Positions 1-4,897 of a stretch of DNA of 9,153 bases are shown in pieces. Both the position numbers and the translations under genes were made by a program. Position 1 is the stretch's first letter; every line of letters starts with the position of its first letter. This DNA comes from GCA-003244245 sp046262495 (lineage in GTDB: Bacteria; Actinomycetota; Actinomycetes; Mycobacteriales; Pseudonocardiaceae). Below the pieces are notes generated by a model. It searched no databases and was not told the DNA's origin. It was given only the letters and a program-made list of their open reading frames with translations. The stretch spans positions 1-9,153 of the forward strand of contig JBHEMR010000171.1 in the NCBI GenBank assembly GCA_046262495.1, read 5' to 3'.

Positions 1-701
1 ACGCTGACCCCACCGATGCCGTCGAGTCCGGTCCGCGCGCCAAAAAGAATGATCTTATTGCCGGTACCGCTGGCGTGCGCCAGGTGCAGGTCGGCGACCC
101 GCATCACGCCGATACACAAGGCGTTGACCAGGGGGTTTCCCGCATAGGACGGGTCGAACGCGAGCTCGCCACCGATATTGGGTAAGCCGAGGCAGTTGCC
201 GTAGCCCCCGATCCCAGCCACCACGGCCGGCAACACCCGCGCGGTGTCCGCGGCATCGGCGGGGCCGAACCGCAGCGAGTCGGCCACCGCGACCGGTCGG
301 GCGCCCATCGCCATGATGTCGCGGACGATCCCACCGACCCCGGTCGCCGCGCCCTGGTAGGGCTCCACATAGGACGGATGGTTATGGGACTCGATTTTGA
401 ACGTCACCGCCCAGCCGTCGCCGACCTCGACAACGCCAGCGTTGTCCCCGATACCAGCGAGCATCCGCGCCCGCATGTCTTCAGTGGTCGTCTTCCCGAA
501 ATAGCCCAGGTGCACCTTGGAGGACTTGTAAGAGCAGTGCTCGCTCCACATCACCGAGTACATCGCCAGCTCGGCGGCCGTCGGCCGGCGTCCCAGGATC
601 TCCCTGATCCGCGCGTACTCGTCATCGGCGAGGCCCAGCTCCCGGTATGGCTGCACCTGCTCAGGCGTGGCAGCCGCATGCTGCACAGAATCAACCGGCA
701 C
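1..701 (-). CDS. purL: Phosphoribosylformylglycinamidine synthase, large subunit PurL (N-terminal part, gene continues past the left edge)
   Basis: This is the ATP-dependent synthetase subunit of FGAM synthase, which makes FGAM from FGAR, ATP and glutamine-derived ammonia in cytosolic purine synthesis. About 233 residues are present. The frame shows ELAMYSVMWSEHCSYKSSK near residues 45-61, with the family's conserved His at about 55. After it come KIESHNHPS, EPYQGAATGVGGIVRD and LPNIGGE, all typical of the PurL N-terminal half and very close to the remembered mycobacterial protein. I chose the GTG at 701-699 because a TACGCT box (713-708) lies exactly 6 nt upstream, as expected for a leaderless start. 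A second GTG at 686-684, reading VQHAAATPE, is a fair alternative, and neither has a good ribosome binding site. purL is read in the same direction as purQ but lies 0.87 kb downstream of it, behind an inserted gene. The identity is secure and the start is uncertain. Confidence 0.95.
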   Translation of the reverse strand, partial: MPVDSVQHAAATPEQVQPYRELGLADDEYARIREILGRRPTAAELAMYSVMWSEHCSYKSSKVHLGYFGKTTTEDMRARMLAGIGDNAGVVEVGDGWAVTFKIESHNHPSYVEPYQGAATGVGGIVRDIMAMGARPVAVADSLRFGPADAADTARVLPAVVAGIGGYGNCLGLPNIGGELAFDPSYAGNPLVNALCIGVMRVADLHLAHASGTGNKIILFGARTGLDGIGGVS

Positions 702-707
702 CCCCGC

Positions 708-713
708 AGCGTA
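708..713 (-). promoter_or_regulatory. Putative -10 box of a leaderless purL promoter
   Basis: TACGCT (minus strand) fits the actinobacterial -10 pattern TANNNT. It is followed by 6 nt (GCGGGG) and then GTG, so transcription would begin at the start codon. No convincing -35 box is visible 16-19 nt further up. This promoter would give purL expression independent of purS-purQ. It is an inference from spacing only. Confidence 0.4.
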
Positions 714-766
714 CGGGCCACGCCGCGATCGCCATTGCGAGCCGAATTGCGAACGGGCTGCGGGGA

Positions 767-786
767 TAGACTTCCGCGGAAGGAGG
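767..786 (+). promoter_or_regulatory. Putative -10 box, 12-bp palindrome and strong RBS ahead of the Uma2 gene
   Basis: TAGACT at 767-772 is a possible -10 box. It runs into a perfect 12-bp palindrome, CTTCCGCGGAAG, at 771-782. The right half of the palindrome forms the start of the ribosome binding site GGAAGGAGG at 778-786, 5 nt before GTG at 792. The RBS decides the start. The palindrome covers both the likely transcript start and the RBS, so it could act as an operator or as a small RNA hairpin; that part is inference. No good -35 is seen. Confidence 0.45.
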
Positions 787-791
787 CGACT

Positions 792-1382
792 GTGGCCGAT
801 TCGTTGCTCGTGGTGCCGTCTGGGGGCTGGACAGTTGAGGACCTCGACGCGCTACCCGAAAGTCACCACCGGTACGAGTTGACGGATGGAGCGCTGACCG
901 TGTCCCCCTCACCGTCGAGCCTGCACCAGGCCGTGGCTGCCCGGCTACTAGTCCGCCTGGAGGCGGTCGCGCCCGAGCCGCTCGTCGTGACCCAGGCCGT
1001 GGAGATCCGGTTCGGGCGGCAGCTGACCCGCATTCCCGACGTCCTGGTCGTCCGTAGCGACAACCCGGGGCGGCACTGGTTCGCACCGTCAGAGGTACTG
1101 GCGGCTATCGAGATCGAGTCGCCGGGCAGCCACCTCGAGGACCGCGCCACCAAGCCTGCCCTCTACGCCCGCTACGGCATCCCGCACTACTGGCGCATCG
1201 AGCTCGAACCGCCCCTGGTCAGCACCTACTGCATCGGCCACGGTGACTCCTACCAGATGACCGGGCCGGACCGGTGCCTGTCCGTCACCGAGCCCTTCGA
1301 CCTCAACATCGCGGTCGCTGACCTGTTGCCGGTGTGGGCGGGGCGCGGCGGCGGTCCTACCGTGCCCGAGCAAGGGTCCTAG
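792..1382 (+). CDS. Uma2 family (DUF820) PD-(D/E)XK-type nuclease-like protein
   Basis: This 196-residue protein has the usual length and order of the Uma2 family: a start GGWTVEDLDALPES, then HRYELTDGALTVSPSPS (about 26-42), then the nuclease-fold core. In the core I see Asp83 in IPDVLVV, Glu107 in AAIEIESPGS, Asp117 and Lys121 in EDRATKPALYARYGIPHYW, which match the family's D...E...D...K...Y..GIP.YW pattern. No signal peptide or membrane segment is seen. The GTG start follows a strong RBS. The reading frame is open upstream as far as 378, but that stretch is antisense to purL and is not coding. Uma2 genes are abundant in actinobacteria and cyanobacteria, often as scattered single genes, and their biological role is not established. 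It lies opposite to its pur neighbours, between purQ and purL. Its stop codon shares the bases CTAG with the stop of the TetR remnant on the other strand. Confidence 0.88.
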   Translation: MADSLLVVPSGGWTVEDLDALPESHHRYELTDGALTVSPSPSSLHQAVAARLLVRLEAVAPEPLVVTQAVEIRFGRQLTRIPDVLVVRSDNPGRHWFAPSEVLAAIEIESPGSHLEDRATKPALYARYGIPHYWRIELEPPLVSTYCIGHGDSYQMTGPDRCLSVTEPFDLNIAVADLLPVWAGRGGGPTVPEQGS

Positions 1383-1570
1383 CGGGAGCTCGTCTCGGGA
1401 CAGATATCCGTGGTGGCGACGCCGCGCAGCACGGTGTGGATGAGCACGGTGTGGATGAGCGCGGTGTAGTGGGTGGTGTGGTCGGCGACGAAACCGATGT
1501 TGCGGAGTTCGAGGCTGATCGCTCCGTGGCAGGCCGCCGACCGACGGTCCTGCAGGCGCAGGATAAGGCG
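1379..1570 (-). pseudogene. C-terminal remnant of a TetR/AcrR-family regulator (WHG-domain end), lacking its N-terminus
   Basis: Right after the purQ stop, another minus-strand frame stays open for 63 codons to TAG at 1381-1379, with nearly every codon ending in G or C as in real genes here. It contains ACHGAISLELRNIGF, which resembles the W..LHG..SLEL signature of TetR_C WHG domains (PF13305), followed by a TALIHTVL...LRGVA helix like the final helix of that domain. There is no ATG, GTG or TTG before this region and no DNA-binding half anywhere nearby, so it cannot be an intact regulator. A tandem 15-bp duplication (1429-1458) repeats IHTVL in the last helix, a further sign of decay. The abrupt joint to purQ suggests a deletion. 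The family call rests on recognition of the pattern by eye. Confidence 0.5.
1429..1458. repeat. Two tandem copies of a 15-bp unit
   Basis: The unit GCACGGTGTGGATGA occurs at 1429-1443 and again, identical, at 1444-1458. A degenerate third start (GCGCGGTGT) follows at 1459. The repeat lies inside the TetR-like remnant and keeps its frame, so it looks like a slippage duplication in a gene no longer under selection. Confidence 0.75.
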
Positions 1571-1571
1571 G

Positions 1572-2279
1572 TTAGGCGCATACCGAACCGAGCACCGCGT
1601 CGACGGCAGAGCGGAAAAAATCTAACCCGTCGGTCGACGGACCGGTGAGCGAGTCGATCGCGTGCTCTGGGTGCGGCATCAGGCCGACCACCCGGCCATC
1701 GGCCGACGCGATCCCGGCGATGTCCTGCACTGCGCCGTTGGGGCTCGTCTCCAAGTAGCGCAAGACCACCCGCCCGTCACCCTCCAGGGCGGCCAACGTC
1801 GACGCATCGGCTACATATCGGCCCTCGATGGATTTCAGCGGCACCACGATTTCAGCGCCAGCGGTATATCGACCCGTCCAGGCGGTGGCGGTGGTCTCCA
1901 CCCTCAGCCTCTGGTCACGGCAGACGAAGTGCAGTCCGGCATTGCGCACCAGCGCGCCGGGCAACAATCCCGCCTCGCAAAGGATTTGAAATCCGTTGCA
2001 GATGCCCAGCACCGGCGTGCCGCGACGGGCGGCGTCGACTACCGCTCGCAGCACCGGCTGGTGTGCGGCTATCGCACCGGCGCGAAGGTAGTCACCGTAG
2101 GAAAACCCGCCAGGTACCACCACGGCGTCCACGCCGTGGAGATCGTCGTTCGCGTGCCAGAGCGATACCGGCTGTGCCCCGGCGTGGCGCACCGCGCGGG
2201 CGGCGTCGACGTCATCGAGCGTGCCGGGGAAGGTGATGACGCCGATGCGACAGGTTCCGCTCGTCCGACCGGTACTCAC
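1572..2279 (-). CDS. purQ: Phosphoribosylformylglycinamidine synthase, glutaminase subunit PurQ
   Basis: This 235-residue class I glutamine amidotransferase releases ammonia from glutamine for PurL. The sequence shows the family start GVITFPGTLDDVDAARA (13-29), VVPGGFSYGDYLRAGAIA (54-71), the nucleophile Cys94 in LGICNGFQIL, ETSPNGAVQDIAGI (177-190), and the His203/Glu205 pair in LMPHPEHAID, which complete the catalytic triad. The GTG start overlaps the purS stop (GTGA), so the two are translationally coupled. The length is normal. One small deviation is VPLKSIEGRY where PurQ proteins usually have a KNGEGRY-like motif. The last residues (LGSVCA) end directly beside a TetR-like remnant, so the extreme C-terminus may have been formed by a deletion joint. 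The call itself is secure. Confidence 0.96.
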   Translation of the reverse strand: MSTGRTSGTCRIGVITFPGTLDDVDAARAVRHAGAQPVSLWHANDDLHGVDAVVVPGGFSYGDYLRAGAIAAHQPVLRAVVDAARRGTPVLGICNGFQILCEAGLLPGALVRNAGLHFVCRDQRLRVETTATAWTGRYTAGAEIVVPLKSIEGRYVADASTLAALEGDGRVVLRYLETSPNGAVQDIAGIASADGRVVGLMPHPEHAIDSLTGPSTDGLDFFRSAVDAVLGSVCA

Positions 2280-2509
2280 AGGCGGCGTACCGTCCAGTTC
2301 TCGATCACTGGGTTGGCGAGCAGCTCGCCGGCGATCCGATGCAGCGTCTCAGCGTCGACGTCGTCGTCGACGTCCAACTCGAAATGCTTGCCTTGCCGCA
2401 CGTCGCGCACCCCGTGCAAGCCCATCCGAGGTAAAGCGCGCACGATCGCCTGACCCTGCGGATCGAGGATTTCAGGCTTGGGTACGACGTCGACGACCAC
2501 TCGCGGCAC
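2276..2509 (-). CDS. purS: Phosphoribosylformylglycinamidine synthase subunit PurS
   Basis: PurS is the small bridging subunit of FGAM synthase in organisms with a split enzyme. It links PurQ to PurL and helps ammonia transfer. The 77 residues start VPRVVVDVVPKPEILDPQGQ, continue through DVRQGKHFELDVDD and end LLANPVIENWTVRRL. This closely follows the mycobacterial PurS pattern, whose start is almost the same. The frame is open for another 48 codons upstream, but those residues have no family likeness. The GTG at 2509 gives the normal length of about 80 and has a -10 box 7 nt before it. It is the first gene of the pur unit, with a 4-nt overlap with purQ. Confidence 0.95.
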   Translation of the reverse strand: MPRVVVDVVPKPEILDPQGQAIVRALPRMGLHGVRDVRQGKHFELDVDDDVDAETLHRIAGELLANPVIENWTVRRL

Positions 2510-2516
2510 GGTGCAG

Positions 2517-2554
2517 AGGCTACCCGTGTTCGACCGCTTCGTGGCACGCGTGCC
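2517..2554 (-). promoter_or_regulatory. Putative leaderless purS promoter with a 12-bp palindrome upstream
   Basis: TAGCCT (2522-2517, minus strand) fits TANNNT and ends 7 nt before the purS GTG, so the transcript could begin at the start codon. No RBS is visible, which agrees with this. A perfect palindrome GGCACGCGTGCC lies at 2543-2554, about 34-45 bp upstream of that start, where a regulator could bind. No clear -35 box is seen. The binding role is inference. Confidence 0.45.
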
Positions 2555-2581
2555 GACGGGCCGGCGGGGCTGTTCCGTGAA

Positions 2582-2648
2582 GCTCGCCCGGTGGTGGCCT
2601 TGTTCCGTGCCGTGAGCTGACCGGAGTGCACGCCACCGCCGGGCGAGC
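2582..2648. terminator. Long inverted repeat (about 16 bp arms) between the small Tyr-rich gene and purS
   Basis: The arms 2582-2597 and 2633-2648 are complementary over 16 positions except one, which is a U-G pair in plus-strand RNA and an A-C mismatch in minus-strand RNA. A seventeenth pair (2598/2632) extends the stem. The loop is 34 nt or less. It begins 14 nt after the stop of the minus-strand gene at 2662, so it may end that transcript, although there is no U run and the loop is large. It might also serve as an upstream element for purS. Confidence 0.45.
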
Positions 2649-2661
2649 CGCATGTTGCGAA

Positions 2662-2895
2662 CTACGCTTGGATACGCTGGAACCCCTCACCGCGGGTCGC
2701 ACTTTCGTTGCGCAAGCCGCCGTTGTAGCACCCGTTGTTGGGCCTGGAGGAGGGGTTGTAAACTTTGTAGTAGTTGTAGCTGAAGCGGCCGTAATCCCCC
2801 GCGTAACAATCCCCAGCACTGCAGCCGAAGTTCGAGTAACTGTCACCGCCGCTTCCGCTGTCGGCGGCTAGTGTGAAGATGTCTGAAACCCTCAT
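2662..2895 (-). CDS. Small Tyr/Gly/Asn/Ser-rich protein of unknown function (77 residues)
   Basis: I do not recognise this protein. The start ATG at 2895-2893 has a good RBS, AAAAGGAG, 4 nt before it; a longer version from an ATG at 2937 lacks one. The first 12 residues (MRVSDIFTLAAD) look like a short amphipathic leader. After it come SGSGGDS and a region with eight Tyr (20, 31, 35, 40, 42, 43, 46, 57), three Cys (25, 30, 56) and many Gly, Asn and Ser, with motifs such as GCSAGDCYAGDYG and NNGCYNGG. The tail (62-77) is charged. No signal peptide, membrane segment or known domain is visible. The composition is unlike that of the neighbours. It could be a RiPP-type precursor peptide, a small structural protein or a secreted low-complexity protein. 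No modifying enzyme or transporter is within the window. The gene is convincing but the function is open. Confidence 0.62.
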   Translation of the reverse strand: MRVSDIFTLAADSGSGGDSYSNFGCSAGDCYAGDYGRFSYNYYKVYNPSSRPNNGCYNGGLRNESATRGEGFQRIQA

Positions 2896-3167
2896 ATCGC
2901 TCCTTTTCTGGCCGACGGAGGAGCCATGCATAGCCAAAAAACCCGGACCGGCCTCGGAATCGCCTGCAGCCCCCTATGAGCGCGCGGTCAAGCGCCGCGC
3001 TCCGCAGCAATCCCCAAGTGATCCGAGCTGGTCCCCCCTTACTCTCCGTGGTCACGCAACCTCGAAAGTAAGCCATCCGGGTGGCGAAAGCAACAATAAC
3101 TTGGCGTATTCGACTGATCACACGGCGTGAACCAGCTAGGCCTCGGACGTCTGTGCGCGACGGGAGA
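2896..3167 (-). other. Upstream region of the small Tyr-rich gene, long possible 5' UTR, no other gene seen
   Basis: The stretch between the terminator of the three-gene operon and the small gene has no believable ORF on either strand. A promoter candidate near 3065-3093 would leave about 160 nt of untranslated leader. This leader includes a T6 run near 2935-2940 (minus strand) after a GC-rich stretch, but I could not draw a convincing terminator hairpin or match a known riboswitch. Confidence 0.4.
3065..3093 (-). promoter_or_regulatory. Candidate promoter for the small Tyr-rich gene
   Basis: On the minus strand TTGCTT (3093-3088) and TACTTT (3070-3065) are separated by exactly 17 nt, which fits a housekeeping-type -35/-10 pair. 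It faces the gene at 2895 and lies downstream of the operon terminator at 3168-3211, so it could drive that gene separately. Confidence 0.4.
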
Positions 3168-3211
3168 CAGCAGGGGGGCGCCGGCCTGGCGTGGCCGACG
3201 CCCCCCTGCTG
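3168..3211 (-). terminator. Strong two-part hairpin, terminator of the three-gene coiled-coil operon
   Basis: CAGCAGGGGGGCG (3168-3180) and its exact complement (3199-3211) form a perfect 13-bp stem. Inside it, after a single C-A mismatch, CGGCC/GGCCG (3182-3186 / 3193-3197) adds 5 bp around a 6-nt loop. It begins 25 nt after the stop of the last gene of the operon. There is no U tract, which is common for actinobacterial terminators. It may work in both directions. Confidence 0.8.
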
Positions 3212-3236
3212 GGACCGTTGTGCGAACTGCGTGAGG

Positions 3237-4139
3237 CTACTTCGGTGCGACCACCTGACTGAGGAGGTCACCGGTGTCACCGACTACCGGCAACTGATTC
3301 AGAAGGCTGGTCAACATCGAGGGCACCGGCCCGGCGGGCAGCGCCGGCAACTCCGGCAACCCGAGTGCTGAAATCTGCGGCAGCAGATCCAGTGTCGGGA
3401 GCATCGCCTGACTCGACGCGGGATCCTGCCGAGCAGACGCCGCAGCCATTTCCCGCAGTACGCCAGCGTTGCCTGGCCTCAGAAGCAGCGGCGAGGTCTC
3501 GATCCCGAACGCGTTTCCGTTGACCGTGCGCGGGATCCCAGCAACGCCGACTATGGCGCTGATGGATGCGGTGTCGCCCTTGATTCCCTGAGCGGTCCGG
3601 TTAACATCCTCAGCCTCGTCATTGATCAAGGTAACCCGGCCCTTGATGTCGTAGACATCGTTCAAGGTCCCGGCAAGCTCACCGTCGATCGAGTGCACGG
3701 AGGCGTTGATCGTTCCGGTGAGGCCGCGAACCGCGACCAGGTTAGGACCGATCGTTGCCACACTCTGGTTGATTTGCAGCACTGAAGCATTGATCGCCTT
3801 CACCGATTTGTTGATCGGACCAACAGAGTCGTTCACCTGCTTGAGGCTGGTGTCGATGCTGCCGGCCGAATCGGCGATGCGCCCGACCGTCGGACTGAGG
3901 TTCGCAGCCGCATCACGGATCTGGCTTGCGGTATCCGAGACCTTGCTGAGGACCGGCACCGTGTTGAGGTTGGTGTTGATCGGCGTCAGTGAAGAGTTGA
4001 TCTGGCCAACCCGGCTTTCGATCCGGTTAGCCGCCGCCAGGATGCCGGTCAGGAAGATCACCGCAGTCAGCGCCCAGAGGATGACGATGACGAGCATGAT
4101 CCCAGGGAGAGCTTGCCCCGTTAAGCGTTGTCGTGCCAT
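3237..4139 (-). CDS. Membrane-anchored coiled-coil protein, third of three paralogues
   Basis: Function is unknown. The 300-residue protein has a short basic N-terminus (MARQRL), one membrane helix at about 11-36 and then AANRIESRV, a junction shared with both neighbours. From about 74 to 193 an Ile or Val recurs every seventh residue almost without a break (88, 95, 102, 109, 116, 123, 130, 137, 144, 151, 165, 172, 179, 186, 193), often followed by Asn or Asp. This is a long parallel-type coiled coil outside the membrane. The last 100 residues differ: a Pro/Leu-rich tail (LPELPALPAGPVPS) with no cysteine, unlike the other two paralogues. The start follows a strong RBS (AGGAGG) that overlaps the stop codon of the gene before it, so translation is coupled. 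It resembles the N-terminal-helix-plus-long-helix plan of some envelope or lipid-transport proteins, but no MCE domain is seen. Confidence 0.85.
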   Translation of the reverse strand: MARQRLTGQALPGIMLVIVILWALTAVIFLTGILAAANRIESRVGQINSSLTPINTNLNTVPVLSKVSDTASQIRDAAANLSPTVGRIADSAGSIDTSLKQVNDSVGPINKSVKAINASVLQINQSVATIGPNLVAVRGLTGTINASVHSIDGELAGTLNDVYDIKGRVTLINDEAEDVNRTAQGIKGDTASISAIVGVAGIPRTVNGNAFGIETSPLLLRPGNAGVLREMAAASARQDPASSQAMLPTLDLLPQISALGLPELPALPAGPVPSMLTSLLNQLPVVGDTGDLLSQVVAPK

Positions 4140-4149
4140 TAGTCACCTC

Positions 4150-4884
4150 CTACGGTCGGGCCGGCTCGCACCGGAACGGAGGCAGCAGGTTCAGGACCAG
4201 CGACGAGCAGATGTTGGTCAGGTGGCGGTTGGTCTCCGCGAGCTGAAGGTTGATGGTGCTGGTGTCGTTTTCAATGGGTTGGAGAATGTTATTCACTCGC
4301 TGGACGTTCACCGGAATCAAGGCGGTGCCGCGACTGTCTATGTTCTGCGCCGCCTCCAGTGTGCCGTCGATGGACTGCGCGAGCCCGAGGATGTTGAGCA
4401 GCACGTTGGAAGTGTCAACCAATGAGGTCGAGATGGAGGCCGCTGACTGGGAGGCGCCGACCAGCGTTCCCGAGGTGTTGACCAGCGATCCTGACGTGTT
4501 GACCAACGATGCAGAGGTGTCCTTCAACGATGCGTCGATGTTCTGCGCCGTGCCCCTGATCGAAACCAGTGAAGCGGTAGCGTCGGCCACCTGGCCGCGA
4601 ATCGGCTTCAAGGAGGTGTCGATGTCGGTCAGAGCGGCGTTGATCGTCTGGATGTAGTTGGGCAGGGGCTGAACGTTACCTGTCGCACCCGTCACCGAAC
4701 TCGACGCCGTGAACAGTCCGTTGTCGATCGACTCCAGCGCCCGGACAATGCCGATCAGGAAGCCGATGACGACGATGACGACGATGAGTCCCAGCGTGGT
4801 GAAGATCCACAGAAACCGAGCGAACGAGCTCGTGCCGGCGGGAGGTGCGGTTGACGAGGTTCTATCGAATTGCGTTGTTGTCAT
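4150..4884 (-). CDS. Membrane-anchored coiled-coil protein, second of three paralogues
   Basis: Function is unknown. The 244-residue protein has a cytosolic tail of about 24 residues, one membrane helix at about 25-47 and the shared junction RALESIDNG. The extracytoplasmic part is built on sevens: Ile at 81, 88, 95, 109, 116, 151, 165 and 172 stays in one register. The middle (about 120-160) switches to Leu-Val-x-Thr/Ala-Ser-x-Ser heptads such as SLVNTSG, present twice in tandem. The C-terminus carries Cys226 and Cys239 around LNLLPP, matching the end of the first paralogue (two Cys around LNLINPP). This suggests a conserved, probably disulphide-closed cap. ATG is chosen because AAAGGAGG lies 7 nt upstream; that RBS overlaps the stop of the preceding gene. 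The gap to the first gene is 13 nt and to the third 10 nt. Confidence 0.86.
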   Translation of the reverse strand: MTTTQFDRTSSTAPPAGTSSFARFLWIFTTLGLIVVIVVIGFLIGIVRALESIDNGLFTASSSVTGATGNVQPLPNYIQTINAALTDIDTSLKPIRGQVADATASLVSIRGTAQNIDASLKDTSASLVNTSGSLVNTSGTLVGASQSAASISTSLVDTSNVLLNILGLAQSIDGTLEAAQNIDSRGTALIPVNVQRVNNILQPIENDTSTINLQLAETNRHLTNICSSLVLNLLPPFRCEPARP

Positions 4885-4897
4885 CTTCCATCCTCCT

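Noticed and set aside
378..791. N-terminal extension of the Uma2 reading frame back to 378
   Set aside because: It is antisense to the conserved PurL N-terminus, and the strong RBS at 778-786 places the start at 792, which also gives the normal family length.
1429..1458. Start of a CRISPR array or other spaced repeat
   Set aside because: There are only two adjacent 15-bp copies without spacers; it is a simple tandem duplication.
1662..2453. 263-codon plus-strand ORF
   Set aside because: It runs antisense through purQ and purS, which match their families over full length; it is a high-GC shadow.
2510..2653. Upstream extension of PurS by 48 codons
   Set aside because: Residues before VPRVVVD do not resemble PurS, and the shorter form has normal length and a -10 box at the right place.
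2896..3060. Known riboswitch (c-di-AMP or cobalamin type) before the small Tyr-rich gene
   Set aside because: I could not find the conserved core motifs of any class by eye.
3168..3211. Inverted repeat as an insertion sequence end or attachment site
   Set aside because: The arms are close together, with a nested inner stem, and lie 25 nt after a stop codon. No transposase or integrase is present, so a terminator explains it better.
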